From Flagellimonas taeanensis (GTDB lineage: Bacteria > Bacteroidota > Bacteroidia > Flavobacteriales > Flavobacteriaceae), in NCBI RefSeq assembly GCF_003584105.1, contig NZ_QXFO01000018.1, positions 310,001-374,000 on the forward strand: a stretch of 64,000 nucleotides of DNA, written 5' to 3'. Within the stretch, counting starts at the first letter, position 1. Each line of letters begins with the position of its first letter. The notes below the pieces were generated by a model. It did not search any database, was not told the DNA's origin, and was given only the letters and a program-made list of their open reading frames with translations. Positions 52,871-63,853 of this stretch are shown piece after piece. A program made the translations under genes and the position numbers.

Positions 52871-52949
52871 ATTACAAGGTTTTAAGTTCTAGATACAATT
52901 ATTCGTATCCAACCAAGTAATATCAATCAGCGTGCCAAAAAAATAGATA

Positions 52950-52986
52950 AAACCGCAACTTAATGTTTGTCAGAAAGTTGCGGTTT
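52950..52986 (-). terminator. terminator of the OmpA-like gene
   Basis: AAACCGCAACTT (52950-52961) pairs with AAGTTGCGGTTT (52975-52986), a perfect 12-bp stem. Read on the minus strand, it lies just beyond the stop codon of the OmpA-family gene. Confidence 0.85.
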
Positions 52987-52997
52987 ATTTTAGGTGG

Positions 52998-54938
52998 TTA
53001 ATTTTTTATCAGGAACATGGACCTTCTGTTGAATTGATGGTCTTGTTCGGAACAATTCGTTCCATTGGAGCATTTATTGACCAATTGAGATTCGCCATAT
53101 CCCTTGGCGGACAACCTGTTTCTATCCACTCCTTTTTTCACCAGCCATTCCATGGTGGATTTGGCCCTTCTGTCGGACAGTTGCCTATTGTAATTGTCAT
53201 CTCCCCTGGAATCGGTATGGGATTCAATATGGATGACCAATTGTGGGTATTCTTTCATGGCCTGTAGAATCTTGGCGAGTTCCACTTCCGCGTCAGGTCT
53301 GATATTGTGTTTGTCAAAATCAAAATAGATGGGTTGCAGGTCTAATCGACAGCCCAAGTCATTAATAGGGCAATCGGGTGGAGCAAGGGCCAAATCAACT
53401 TGTGTGGTCATTACTCCAACAGGTGTGATCAATGTCTTTTCCTTGGGCTGGTAGTCCATTTCATTGTTGGAGGCCCTAACGGCATATTGTGTACCGCAAT
53501 CTGCAATACCTTCAAAACTATAGGCACCATTGCTTTGAACTGTCTTTTGGGAAACAACCTCATTGTTTTCATCCAAAAGGGTGACCAATGAACCTTCAAG
53601 TGGTCTGCCCGTTTTTTCATCGGTAATGATCCCTTTTATAATGGCATTGCAATTTTCATTGAATGCGTATATGTCATCCGAAACACTGCCCTCATTACCT
53701 TCCCTATTGGAAGAAAAGTAACCTGTTTTTTGGGATTCATCTATGATGAAACCAAAATCATCTTGACTGGAGTTGATAGGAGCTTTGAGGTTAGTGACCG
53801 TTTTGAACTGGCCATTACCATTCAATGAGACCACAAAAACATCCAGACCTCCCAAGCCCATGTGACCATCACTGGAAAAATATAGATTGCCACTTTCGCT
53901 TACAAATGGAAAACTTTCCCGCTCTTCAGTGTTGATTTTTGGGCCAAGGTTAACGGGTTGACCGTATTGTCCGTTGCCCAAAATATCCACATACCAAAGG
54001 TCCGATCTTCCGACTGAACCTTCCATGTCCGAGGAAAAGTACAAACGGTTCTCAGTACTGTTCAATGCGGGATGGGCCACTGAATATGAATTGCTGTTGA
54101 ACGGCAATTCTTCCACATCACCCCAACTGCCATCATCTTTTTTATTAGCTTTGTATATTTTCAGGCTGATCAGCCTTTTTTTATCCCTTTTCTTTTTGCC
54201 GTTCATATAATTGTTACGCGTAAAGTACATGGTCTTCCCATCTTTGGTGAAGACTGCGGAAGACTCATGATATGGCGTGTTGATGTCCCCTTCAAGGGCG
54301 ATGGGATTCTCCAAAGCTCCATTTTCACCTATTTCCGCCTCATAAAGATCTAAATAGGGGAGACCGTTCCAATCATGCGTTTTTCCACCTTCTGTATTTT
54401 TGGAAGAGGATGCGAACACAATTTTATTGCCATGGAACGTAGGGCCAAAATCTGAACTGGAAAGTCCTTCGGTAATATTGATGGCCCTATATTTTGTGGT
54501 CTTGTCATTGGTTAGATCCTGAAAGGAAACAGCACTGTTCTGCAGGTTTGTAGCGACTTTGCTATTGCCGGACAGCGTTACGTATTTGTCCATCATTTTT
54601 TCTGACTCGCTGTATTCCCCTATGCTTTTCAATGTTTGTGCCGTACGGTAATAATACTCTGGCTCCACATCGTTGGGATAGCTTTGGAACAGCTTTTTGT
54701 ACCATTTTGCGGCTTCGGAATATTCGCTATTGAAATAATAGGTATCCCCTAATTTCTTGAACACCTGTGCGGATTCATAACCATCTTCCACAACATTGAG
54801 GTATATCTTTCGGGCATCGATGTAGGCATAGCTGTCAAACTGTTCATCAGCTTTTTTCACCTTAGCTTCTTGTGCACTTAAAACACCAATGGACAAAAGT
54901 ACGATCAGTGTGATGTGTCTTAAATTTCCTGTTTTCAT
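52998..54938 (-). CDS. OmpA-family protein with TPR and PD40 domains (T9SS-associated, PorE-like)
   Basis: A 646-aa protein with a signal peptide (LLSIGVLSAQEAK). TPR-like helices cover about 25-120. A PD40/WD40-like propeller (about 150-425) shows GDINTPYHESSAVFTKDGKTMYFTR and RLYFSSDMEGSVG. A carboxypeptidase-regulatory-like domain follows (about 430-515), then a C-terminal OmpA peptidoglycan-binding domain (about 535-646, IYFDFDKHNIRPDAEVELAKIL with SHTDSRGDDNYNRQLSDRRA). It matches the architecture of PorE and of OmpA proteins in SprF-adhesin operons. It probably anchors the outer-membrane complex to the cell wall. Last gene of the operon. Confidence 0.9.
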   Translation of the reverse strand: MKTGNLRHITLIVLLSIGVLSAQEAKVKKADEQFDSYAYIDARKIYLNVVEDGYESAQVFKKLGDTYYFNSEYSEAAKWYKKLFQSYPNDVEPEYYYRTAQTLKSIGEYSESEKMMDKYVTLSGNSKVATNLQNSAVSFQDLTNDKTTKYRAINITEGLSSSDFGPTFHGNKIVFASSSKNTEGGKTHDWNGLPYLDLYEAEIGENGALENPIALEGDINTPYHESSAVFTKDGKTMYFTRNNYMNGKKKRDKKRLISLKIYKANKKDDGSWGDVEELPFNSNSYSVAHPALNSTENRLYFSSDMEGSVGRSDLWYVDILGNGQYGQPVNLGPKINTEERESFPFVSESGNLYFSSDGHMGLGGLDVFVVSLNGNGQFKTVTNLKAPINSSQDDFGFIIDESQKTGYFSSNREGNEGSVSDDIYAFNENCNAIIKGIITDEKTGRPLEGSLVTLLDENNEVVSQKTVQSNGAYSFEGIADCGTQYAVRASNNEMDYQPKEKTLITPVGVMTTQVDLALAPPDCPINDLGCRLDLQPIYFDFDKHNIRPDAEVELAKILQAMKEYPQLVIHIESHTDSRGDDNYNRQLSDRRAKSTMEWLVKKGVDRNRLSAKGYGESQLVNKCSNGTNCSEQDHQFNRRSMFLIKN

Positions 54939-54951
54939 CCTAGACTATTAT

Positions 54952-55905
54952 TTAAAAGAACCTTGGGGTTACAATCCTATCTGATCTGTTGAAAATGTCG
55001 AAGCGAAGAAATACCTCGTAGGAGCCATCGCTATACTGTTCGATATTGGTAGATTGATAATCGTAGGCCAACCCTACAAAAAAGGAATCTGTGATTTGAA
55101 ATCCGGCCATGGCACTTACCGAGGCGCTCCATCGATAGGACGCTCCCAAAGTGAACTTTTCATTGATCAGGAAATTGGCGGACATGTCCCACTGCAATGG
55201 GGAACCACTCACATGTTTGAACAATGTGGCGGGCTTGAACTTCAAGTTTTCGTTCAAGTCGAAAACATAACCTGCAATCAAGAAATAGTGCAAGCGTTCA
55301 ATGGCGATATCGTTGACATTGGCATTTTCCAAAGAGCTCTCATCATAATGCTTGGAGTTCAGAAAATTTGGAACGGATAGCCCTACATAGAATTTATCGG
55401 TATAGTAATATGTGCCTGCCCCGACTTGTGGTTGGAGCTTGTTGTCCACATTGTTTTGAAAATGGGGATCATTGGGGTCAAAAATGTTCAGCTTGCTGTA
55501 GTCGACATTCAACATATCCAATCCAGCTTTTAATCCAAAGGCCAGTTTGGCTTCATTGAGAAAACGGATAGCATACGCATAGTCTACCACTACATTGGAT
55601 TCTACGGCGGGGCCTATTCGATCGTATACTATGGAAAGACCAAGTCCCATATTGTCATACAGTCCTATGGGAGAGTTTACCGTGAACGTACCGGTTTCTG
55701 GTGACCCTTCAAGGCTTACCCATTGGGTTCGGCCCAGTAGTCCAAAGCTCAATACCTCCCTTGAACCTGCATAGGCAGGGTTTACCACTTGGGTGTTGTA
55801 CATATACTGTGTGTATTGTGGGTCCTGCTGGGCAGTGGCCGAATACAGGGCGGCAAAGAGGGCAAAGGCGGATAGCCAAAGGCTCCTATGTTTGTTCAAA
55901 ATCAT
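54952..55905 (-). CDS. PorP/SprF family type IX secretion outer-membrane protein
   Basis: About 317 aa with a signal peptide (SAFALFAALYSATAQ). The family-defining N-terminus QDPQYTQYMYNTQVVNPAYAGSREV is followed by barrel strands ending in YEVFLRFDIFNR. Such proteins sit next to type-B T9SS substrates and help bring them to or hold them on the cell surface, as SprF does for SprB. A start 10 codons upstream (55935) is possible but gives a poorer signal peptide. It lies between the adhesin and the OmpA-family gene (13 bp before the latter). Confidence 0.92.
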   Translation of the reverse strand: MILNKHRSLWLSAFALFAALYSATAQQDPQYTQYMYNTQVVNPAYAGSREVLSFGLLGRTQWVSLEGSPETGTFTVNSPIGLYDNMGLGLSIVYDRIGPAVESNVVVDYAYAIRFLNEAKLAFGLKAGLDMLNVDYSKLNIFDPNDPHFQNNVDNKLQPQVGAGTYYYTDKFYVGLSVPNFLNSKHYDESSLENANVNDIAIERLHYFLIAGYVFDLNENLKFKPATLFKHVSGSPLQWDMSANFLINEKFTLGASYRWSASVSAMAGFQITDSFFVGLAYDYQSTNIEQYSDGSYEVFLRFDIFNRSDRIVTPRFF

Positions 55906-55955
55906 CTTCTTATCTAAAAATTCTACGTTTTTCATTATTGAAATGCTCAGTTGTA

Positions 55956-58900
55956 TTAGTCCCTGTTGATATATAGGTATCCTGAATAGCTATCCTTTCC
56001 TGGATTTGCCCCGGTGAAGGTCAATATGTAGAAATAAGTACCACTGGGAAGTTGTTTGTCTTTTTGGAAAGTGGCCCTTCCTTCCGAGATACCATAGAAC
56101 AGGTTGCTGCCCTGACCATACTGTTCACTTTCATAGACCAGTACGCCCCAACGGTTATAGATCTTCAATTGGTTATCTGGGTAGTTTTCGATGCCCTGTA
56201 CACGGAAATAATCGTTGGAACCATCTCCATTGGGTGTGATACCATTGAAAATCTCAAACCCGATAGGAGTGCCACCATCTGTACAGGCATCGATTGGGAT
56301 AATGGTCTGAGTTGTCTCATTTTCGACATAACTATCATTGTCGGACAAGTCCATCAACTGTATGTCAAATCCAATAGGTTCACCAGTGACAATAGCTTGA
56401 TTAACGATGTTACCACTGTCAATATCGGCTTGTACGATGTATCTGTCGGCTTCAAAAGTCCAAGTTTCACCAATAGATAGGATACCGTCGCTATTCTCGT
56501 CACTTCCAACCAGTGGCCCGGCAATCTGTCCGCCCAACAATGGATCCATAAGGACAATATTGTCAATTGAAGCACTGTTGCTATTATTGGTCATTGTGAA
56601 GGTGTAACGTACTGTTTCCACACAACCATCACCATTGGTATCCACTAGTATACTTTGCTTGATAAGGGCTAAACTTACCCCGCCATCTGTACAGGCATCG
56701 TTTGGAATCGTTGTGGTGGTCATTTCATCTTCAAAAAAATCATTGTTATCCGACAGGTCGAACACAGGAGTGTCCCCCGCCACGGTATTGGCGGTCACTG
56801 TAGCTTGGTTCAATATAAATCCATTATCGATGTCATTTTGAGTAATGGCATATAATGCTTCATAGCTCCATGTTTCACCGGCGGAAAGGATACCATCATT
56901 GTTCGCATCTGTCCCGCCTATAGGGCCAAGTATTTGACCGCCCAGCAAGGGATCTTCCAAAATCACCTCGTCCAGATCTACCCCACTTGTATTGGTCACT
57001 ATGAACATGTAGTGAATGGTATCAATACATCCATCGCCAGTAACATCAATCAAAATACTTTGCTTGATGAGCCCCAAAGTAGCCCCACCAGTGGTACAGG
57101 CATCATTTGGAATTGCTGTATTGGTTGGCTCGTTTTCGGATAGGCTGTCATTATCTGACAAATCGAATACTTGATTGTCAAGCCCTACGGGTTCAGCAAT
57201 CACCATAGCCTGGTTGTTAATTGAAGCGTTGGTAATATCCTGTATTGTAATGGCATGCAAGGCCTCGTAGGTCCATGTCTCACCAACAGAAAGGATTCCA
57301 TCACCGTTTGCATCCGTACCAATCATAGGACCCGGTATTTGGCCACCGAACAATGGATCTTCCAAGGCAACTTGATCTAAGTCGATACCGCCTGTATTGG
57401 TCACGGTAAAATTGTAAAGCACACTTTCGACGCATCCATCCCCATTAATATCTACCAAGGTACCTACTTTGATGAGTCCGATTCGGGGGCCATCTGTACA
57501 GGCATCATTGGGAACAGGCGTCTGTGTGGGAGTGTCCTCCAAAAGACTGTCATCATCGGACAAGTCCTCTGCCAAGACGTTTACGTTGGTAAATCCTGTT
57601 GCTGAGGCTTGGTTGTTTACAAAAGTATTGTTGATGTCCTGTTGCGTAATAGCATAAAGTGCCTCATACGTCCATGTTTCCCCTACGGAAAGGACACCAT
57701 CATCGTTAGCATCCGTTCCATTGACTGGACCGGGTATTTGACCGCCGAACAAAGGATCTTCAATGAAGACCCCATAGAGGTCCACATCTCCTGTATTGGT
57801 CAAGTTGAAGGTGTAGAGTATACTTTCCATACAACCATCAGCATTCACGTCCACGACCAATCCTTCCTTAATCAATCCCAGTTCTGGATTTTGACAATGG
57901 GCCAAACTCACCACTGTAGGGTCGTCCTCCATAGGGTTGTCGTTGTCGGAAAGGTCGGAAACGGTTTCTCCCGGTTGTCCCTGAACATCTGCAATTACAT
58001 CCGCCTGATTAATCACTTGGCCATTTATGATATCTGCTGGTGTAATGTTGTGTATGGCATTATATATCCATATTTCACCAGGGTCAAGAAAGGCATTATT
58101 GTTGTCGTCCCCTGAATTTGGTCCAGGCAGAACTCCTCCTAGAAGTGGGTCGTTCAGAACTATATTTTCCAAAGTATATATCCAACTGGAGTTGACCACC
58201 TCGAAGGTATATTGTATCACATCGCAGCCCGGACCACCGGACATGGATAATGCTTCTCCTGTTTTGATCAAATAAATTCCAGGTTGGCATGGTGTCAAAT
58301 CGACAACGGTTGCATCATCCTCCAACGGACTGTCGTTATCGGAAAGATCGAAGACACTTTCACCTGGTTGTGCCTGCACATCGGCTGTTACTGTAGCTTG
58401 GTTGAGTACTTGTCCATTTGTAATATCCGTCTCAGTGATATCATAGTCGACAGTGAATGTCCATGTCTCACCAGGGGCCAATATACCGTCATCACCGACA
58501 TCTTCCCCTGGATCTGGACCGGCAATGGGATCTACCCCAAGTAGGGGATCGGTAAGGACCACATTATCCAAGGAATAAATCCAACTGGGGTTGACCACCT
58601 CTATCGTATATCGGATGATATCACAGCCTGGTGCACCTGACAAGTCCAGAGCCTGACCAGTTTTTATGGCATAGATACCAGGTCGGCAAGCAGTTAAATC
58701 AACTATTGTCGGGTCGTTTTCCAGAGGGCTGTTATCATCGGAATCGTCGGTAACAATAATGCCGGGCAATCCTTGTACATCAGCGGCAACAGTCGCTTGA
58801 TTGACTACTTGCCCATTTACGATGTCTGTTTCCTCTATATTATAGTAGGCAGTATAGATCCAAGTTTCGTACGTTTCGAGTATATTGTTATTGTTGTTAT

Positions 58901-60422
58901 CACCAAAACCTGGACCTGCTAATGCATTGTTACCCAAAAGAGGGTCGATAAGAATCACATTGTCCAGATCATAGAATATACTTGTATTGTTCACTTCAAA
59001 AGTATATTGGATCACATCACACCCAGGGGCGCCTGAAAGAGAAAATGCCTGTCCCGTCTTGATCACAGAAATCCCTGCTTGGCATGCTGACAGGTCAACT
59101 ATTGTAGGCTCGTCTTCCAGTGGGCTATCATTATCCGATAAGTCAGAAACAGTTACTCCTGGAAGATTTTGAACATCTGCTGTTACTTCGGCCTGGTTGA
59201 TTACTTGTCCGGCGTTGATATCATCTACCGTAATATTATAGATTGCGGAATAAAGCCAAACTTCCCCAGGATCGAGAAGATTGTTGTTGTTGTCGTCACC
59301 ATTGTCAAAGGTTGGTGGGTTGTTTCCCAATATCGGATCACTCAGGTCAACATTGCTCAATACTTGGGCACTTTCATTGGTCACCGTAAAACGATATACT
59401 ATGAAGTTGCAGCCTACACCCGCATCAATATCCGCAACGGCTGCTCCAGTTTTAATGAGAGAGATGCCCCCTTGGCATTGGGTCAGGTCAATTATGGTGG
59501 GGTCATCTTCCAAAGGACTGTCATCATCCGACAAGTCAGTGACGATGATACCTGGAAAATTTTGTGTCCTGGCAGTTACCGTCGCTTGATTGGCCACTTG
59601 ACCATTGGCTATGTCTTCGGGCGTAACATTGTAGACAGGAGCGTTGTAAATCCAAACTTCACCTGGATCGAGGAAGCCGACGTTATTGTCATCCCCAGAA
59701 CTTGGTCCAGCTATGTTGCCTCCTAGGCGGGGGTCGTTAAGAACTACATTCTCCAATACTTGAAAGGTACCTTCATTGGCAACTTGAAAGCTATACAATG
59801 CAATCCCGCAATTTGGACGTCCAAAACCATCTATGGCCAGGCCTCCAGTTTTGATAACGGATATTCCTGGTTGGCATGCGGTCAGGTCAATTACCGTCTC
59901 TTCACCATCCAAAGGAGTGCCATCATCCGAGATATCGGAAATTTCCACACCGGGCTGACCCTGTATATCTGCGGTTACATTGGCTTGGTTGGCAATTTGA
60001 CCATTGACGATGTCTGCTTCCTGAACGGTGTAATAAGCCGTATAAGTCCATATCTCACCAGGATCCATGGCACCATCATTGCCTATATCACTTCCAATGT
60101 TTGGACCAGGAACAATACCGCCCAATAGGGCATCGGTTACTTCAATGTTTAATAGTATTTCCCCGTTTGTACTAGTATTGGTAACCGTATACGTATATTC
60201 GATACGGTCACACCCGGGACCTCCCGACAAACTTCTTGCGATACCTGTTTTAACCAAAGAAATGGAAGGAGCAAAAAGTTCACCTTCCATACGGATGTCT
60301 TTGTTCCTGTTCCAGTTGGCCAAAAGACCACCAAAGTAAATTGTTGACATCAAGAAGGCGATGGGTGCCCATATTTTTTTGGAATGTGTTGAAGGAAGGT
60401 TCCTTAGACCGGCTTTTTTCAT
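55956..60422 (-). CDS. giant surface protein with ten DUF11-like repeats and a type-B T9SS C-terminal domain
   Basis: About 1488 aa. An N-terminal export signal (IWAPIAFLMSTIYFGGLL) is followed by ten tandem ~132-residue repeats (about 45-1400). Each has the frame I-x-K-x-G, a Cys, N-T-S/G, DPLLGG, PGETWTYEA and NQAxVTA. It ends with the gliding-motility-associated C-terminal domain (FEIFNGITPNGDGSNDYFRV, IYNRWGVLVYESEQY, GTYFYILTF, SGYLYI). Each repeat has exactly two Cys, and the repeats form two subfamilies (1-6 and 7-10). It is a probable adhesin or filament secreted by T9SS with the SprF protein downstream. An initiator 12 codons further upstream is less likely. Confidence 0.92.
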   Translation of the reverse strand: MKKAGLRNLPSTHSKKIWAPIAFLMSTIYFGGLLANWNRNKDIRMEGELFAPSISLVKTGIARSLSGGPGCDRIEYTYTVTNTSTNGEILLNIEVTDALLGGIVPGPNIGSDIGNDGAMDPGEIWTYTAYYTVQEADIVNGQIANQANVTADIQGQPGVEISDISDDGTPLDGEETVIDLTACQPGISVIKTGGLAIDGFGRPNCGIALYSFQVANEGTFQVLENVVLNDPRLGGNIAGPSSGDDNNVGFLDPGEVWIYNAPVYNVTPEDIANGQVANQATVTARTQNFPGIIVTDLSDDDSPLEDDPTIIDLTQCQGGISLIKTGAAVADIDAGVGCNFIVYRFTVTNESAQVLSNVDLSDPILGNNPPTFDNGDDNNNNLLDPGEVWLYSAIYNITVDDINAGQVINQAEVTADVQNLPGVTVSDLSDNDSPLEDEPTIVDLSACQAGISVIKTGQAFSLSGAPGCDVIQYTFEVNNTSIFYDLDNVILIDPLLGNNALAGPGFGDNNNNNILETYETWIYTAYYNIEETDIVNGQVVNQATVAADVQGLPGIIVTDDSDDNSPLENDPTIVDLTACRPGIYAIKTGQALDLSGAPGCDIIRYTIEVVNPSWIYSLDNVVLTDPLLGVDPIAGPDPGEDVGDDGILAPGETWTFTVDYDITETDITNGQVLNQATVTADVQAQPGESVFDLSDNDSPLEDDATVVDLTPCQPGIYLIKTGEALSMSGGPGCDVIQYTFEVVNSSWIYTLENIVLNDPLLGGVLPGPNSGDDNNNAFLDPGEIWIYNAIHNITPADIINGQVINQADVIADVQGQPGETVSDLSDNDNPMEDDPTVVSLAHCQNPELGLIKEGLVVDVNADGCMESILYTFNLTNTGDVDLYGVFIEDPLFGGQIPGPVNGTDANDDGVLSVGETWTYEALYAITQQDINNTFVNNQASATGFTNVNVLAEDLSDDDSLLEDTPTQTPVPNDACTDGPRIGLIKVGTLVDINGDGCVESVLYNFTVTNTGGIDLDQVALEDPLFGGQIPGPMIGTDANGDGILSVGETWTYEALHAITIQDITNASINNQAMVIAEPVGLDNQVFDLSDNDSLSENEPTNTAIPNDACTTGGATLGLIKQSILIDVTGDGCIDTIHYMFIVTNTSGVDLDEVILEDPLLGGQILGPIGGTDANNDGILSAGETWSYEALYAITQNDIDNGFILNQATVTANTVAGDTPVFDLSDNNDFFEDEMTTTTIPNDACTDGGVSLALIKQSILVDTNGDGCVETVRYTFTMTNNSNSASIDNIVLMDPLLGGQIAGPLVGSDENSDGILSIGETWTFEADRYIVQADIDSGNIVNQAIVTGEPIGFDIQLMDLSDNDSYVENETTQTIIPIDACTDGGTPIGFEIFNGITPNGDGSNDYFRVQGIENYPDNQLKIYNRWGVLVYESEQYGQGSNLFYGISEGRATFQKDKQLPSGTYFYILTFTGANPGKDSYSGYLYINRD

Positions 60423-60980
60423 TGCGTATTTTTTATGGTTTCGAAGAGTAACGGCCACTTATTGCAATGGCAACCCATAATTCTTTCAAGGATTGTCCAT
60501 AAAGCAAATAAGTATTTGATTTACAATTGAATGTTATGGTTTTTACACCTTAAAATTCCGTGCAAATGAAGTGAATTGAAAAGTTGTAAAAGGTATCCAA
60601 TTGATGGATGGGCAGGTTGGGTTAATGAATGTGGGGTTTGGATCAACGGATGAAAAAGTGAAAAATGCAAAGGAAGGATATGTGCCTTGGAATGTGTAGG
60701 ATATTTACTTCAAACACAGGGAGTCCAGTAGGCAGTCTGTAGTAAAATCTTTAAACTTGACAGCTGTTTTCAAAATAACAGGGAATGAGCGCTATGGTTT
60801 GTTTTCCATGGCCTTTTAACACAAATTGGTACGAATGCCAAATCTCACATTTCGAGCGTATCGATGGTAATCAGGAAAAATTCTCGAATTCGGTCCTTCG
60901 GAAATCGAGCCGACAGTAACTCAACAACCCATTACCGAAGTACCAAAATCTAGCATCTATTGTCTATTTCCTATCGTCTG
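60423..60980. other. gene-free interval between the adhesin gene and uvrA
   Basis: About 520-560 bp with no credible coding frame, tRNA or strong terminator. The adhesin is read away from it and uvrA ends at its right edge. A one-mismatch -7 box for the adhesin (minus strand TTCATTTG at 60563-60570) is the only promoter-like site I could find. The remainder (about 60640-60960) has scattered short TCGA-rich palindromic bits but nothing firm. Confidence 0.5.
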
Positions 60981-63758
60981 TTAGAGCTTCTCCCGCAAAT
61001 ATTTGGCCGTATGGGAATCCTTGTTCAGGGCAATTTCCTCAGGGGTTCCCTCCGCTATAAGTTGTCCACCATTTTCCCCTCCTTCAGGTCCAAGGTCAAT
61101 GATGTAATCTGCGCATTTGATGAGCTCGATGTTGTGCTCGATCACAATAATGGAATGCCCCTTGGCAATCAGTTCGTCAAAGGATTTCAACAATTTTTTG
61201 ATGTCATGGAAATGTAGCCCGGTCGTTGGTTCATCAAAGATGAACAGGGCTTTTTCCTTTGTGTTTCCCTTCACTAAAAAAGAAGCCAGTTTAATACGCT
61301 GAGCCTCACCGCCGGATAGGGTGGAGGAGGACTGACCCAAGGTAACGTAGCCCAGCCCTACATCTTGCAGTGGCTGCAATTTGCTCACGACCTTGTCCTG
61401 TTTGTATGTCTGAAAATAAGCAATGGCATCGTCAATGGTCATGTTCAGGATGTCATCGATGTTTTTGCCCTCAAATTGCACTTCCAGGATATCTTTCTTG
61501 AAGCGTTTGCCATTGCACACATCACATTCCAAATGCACATCGGCCATAAACTGCATTTCTACGGTAATCTCACCTTCACCCTTACATTTTTCACATCGGC
61601 CTCCATCCACGTTGAACGAGAAATGTTTGGCTTGATATCCCCTTAATTTGCTCAGCTTTTGGGAAGCAAATAGGTTTCGGATGTCATCGTAGGCCTTTAT
61701 ATAGGTGACAGGATTGGAACGGGAAGAACGCCCGATGGGATTCTGGTCCACAAATTCCACATGCTTTATGTGCGAATATTTTCCTTCAATGGAAGTAAAC
61801 TGCCCTGCCTTTTCACCATAACCGCCCACTGCTTGAAGAATGGTGGGGTAGAGGATTTTTTTGACCAAGGTACTTTTCCCACTTCCCGAAACCCCTGTGA
61901 TCACGGTAAGTACATTTAAGGGAAAAGTGACATCTATATTTTTTAGATTGTTTTCCCGTGCACCTTTGATCTGGATGTAATGTTTGGAATTTCTACGCTC
62001 TTTGGGCACGGCTATTTCTTGGGTCCCGTTCAGGTAGGCTGCGGTAAGTGAGCTGGATTTCAAAATGGCCTCCATGTTACCCGTGGCCACGACCTCACCG
62101 CCCAAGGTACCTGCTTCAGGGCCTATGTCGATGATCTCGTCCGCCGCTTTCATGATATCTTCATCGTGCTCCACCACAATAACGGTATTGCCCAAATTTC
62201 GCAAGGATTTCAATACCTCTATCAGATTTTCGGTGTCCCGGGGATGTAGACCGATGCTGGGCTCGTCCAAAATATACATGGAACCCACAAGACTGCTGCC
62301 CAGCGAAGTGGCCAGGTTGATCCGCTGGCTTTCCCCTCCTGAAAGGGTGTTCGATTTTCGGTTGAGGGTCAAATAGCCCAACCCCACCTTGTCCAAAAAC
62401 TCCAATCGCGTGGTGATTTCCTGGAGCAAGCGCTTGGAAACCGTCCTATCATGTTCCGAAAGTTGGAGTTCCCCAAAAAAGGGCATCAACCGTTTGATGG
62501 GCAGTTCAATCAGGTCCGAAATGGATTTTCCGCCCACTTTCACATAATCTGCCTCTTTGCGGAGCCGTTTTCCCTTACATACGGTACACTTTGTCTTTCC
62601 TCTGTAGCGGGAAAGCATCACCCGGTTCTGTATCTTATAACTCTTTTCTTCAAGTTGTGCGAAAAATTCATGGATTCCTGTAAAATGCTCATTACCGTCC
62701 CAGACCAATTGTTTTTGTTCCTCCGAAAGTTCAAACCAAGGTTTGTGAATGGGAAAATCAAACGTATAGGCAGAGTTTACCAATTGGTCCCTGTACCAGC
62801 CCATACTTTCTCCACGCCAAGGAAAAACTGCGTTCTCATATACCGAAAGTGCAGTATTGGGGATCACAAGGTCCTCATCAATACCGATGACGTCCCCATA
62901 GCCCTCACACTTGGGACATGCACCATACGGATTGTTGAAACTGAACAAATGCACATTGGGTTCCAAAAATTTCATGCCATCCAATTCAAACTGGTTGCTG
63001 AACGATTGGGTTTCGCCAGTTTGAAGGTTCTCAATGGCGCAGACCCCTTTCCCCTCAAAAAAAGCATTGTCCACCGCATTGGCCAATCGGTTATAAAAAT
63101 CCTCATCGTCCTTTACAATGATACGGTCCACAACAAGGTCAAATTCCCTTCCAATATCGTTCGGGGCCTGATCTATCCGTAAGACCTCACCTTTATATTT
63201 GATACGGGCATAGCCCTGTTTGGAAAACAGCTCCAATGATTTGATGGGGTCCCTGTCCTCTCTGATGATGACGGGGGCCAAGAGCAACAGTTTGCTCCCT
63301 TCTTCCAATACTTTGATATGGTTGATGACGTCCGATACCGTATGTTTTTTCACCTCGTTACCTGAAACGGGGGAGATGGTCTTGCCGATACGGGCGTACA
63401 ATAATTTAAGGTAATCATAGATTTCCGTGGTGGTCCCTACCGTTGACCTTGGATTGGTGGAGTTGACTTTTTGCTCAATGGCAATGGCGGGGGCTATACC
63501 TTTAATATAATCCACCTTGGGCTTATCCAGTTTGCCCAAGAACTGTCGGGCATAGGAGGAAAGGCTTTCCACATACCTCCGCTGGCCTTCCGCATAAAGG
63601 GTATCGAAGGCCAATGTGGACTTGCCCGAACCCGACAGTCCGGTAATCACCACCAGTTTGTTCCTGGGGATTACCACATCTATATTTTTGAGATTGTGCA
63701 GTTTGGCACCTTTTATAATGATGTGCTGCTTGGGATCAAGGTCGGTAATGACTGCCAT
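60981..63758 (-). CDS. uvrA: excinuclease ABC subunit A
   Basis: A 925-aa nucleotide-excision-repair damage sensor, full length. Two ABC modules are seen: Walker [14 protein letters not shown] (N-terminal) and [13 protein letters not shown] (C-terminal), with signatures [12 protein letters not shown] and [12 protein letters not shown]. Zinc-binding Cys clusters are [17 protein letters not shown] and CEKCKGEGE with CDVCNGKR. It scans DNA as a UvrA2 dimer and loads UvrB. A -7 box lies 18 nt before the start on the minus strand. Confidence 0.97.
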   Translation of the reverse strand: MAVITDLDPKQHIIIKGAKLHNLKNIDVVIPRNKLVVITGLSGSGKSTLAFDTLYAEGQRRYVESLSSYARQFLGKLDKPKVDYIKGIAPAIAIEQKVNSTNPRSTVGTTTEIYDYLKLLYARIGKTISPVSGNEVKKHTVSDVINHIKVLEEGSKLLLLAPVIIREDRDPIKSLELFSKQGYARIKYKGEVLRIDQAPNDIGREFDLVVDRIIVKDDEDFYNRLANAVDNAFFEGKGVCAIENLQTGETQSFSNQFELDGMKFLEPNVHLFSFNNPYGACPKCEGYGDVIGIDEDLVIPNTALSVYENAVFPWRGESMGWYRDQLVNSAYTFDFPIHKPWFELSEEQKQLVWDGNEHFTGIHEFFAQLEEKSYKIQNRVMLSRYRGKTKCTVCKGKRLRKEADYVKVGGKSISDLIELPIKRLMPFFGELQLSEHDRTVSKRLLQEITTRLEFLDKVGLGYLTLNRKSNTLSGGESQRINLATSLGSSLVGSMYILDEPSIGLHPRDTENLIEVLKSLRNLGNTVIVVEHDEDIMKAADEIIDIGPEAGTLGGEVVATGNMEAILKSSSLTAAYLNGTQEIAVPKERRNSKHYIQIKGARENNLKNIDVTFPLNVLTVITGVSGSGKSTLVKKILYPTILQAVGGYGEKAGQFTSIEGKYSHIKHVEFVDQNPIGRSSRSNPVTYIKAYDDIRNLFASQKLSKLRGYQAKHFSFNVDGGRCEKCKGEGEITVEMQFMADVHLECDVCNGKRFKKDILEVQFEGKNIDDILNMTIDDAIAYFQTYKQDKVVSKLQPLQDVGLGYVTLGQSSSTLSGGEAQRIKLASFLVKGNTKEKALFIFDEPTTGLHFHDIKKLLKSFDELIAKGHSIIVIEHNIELIKCADYIIDLGPEGGENGGQLIAEGTPEEIALNKDSHTAKYLREKL

Positions 63759-63776
63759 TTGTTAAAATTAGGGTCT

Positions 63777-63784
63777 CAAAGATA
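63777..63784 (-). promoter_or_regulatory. -7 promoter box (TATCTTTG) of uvrA
   Basis: Exact TAnnTTTG match on the minus strand, 18 nt before the uvrA ATG. No LexA-like palindrome was recognised next to it. Confidence 0.55.
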
Positions 63785-63853
63785 CGATACACATCACTTA
63801 ATACGTATATTGCATCAGTTAACATATAAAAAACTGCAACTCACAACATAGTT

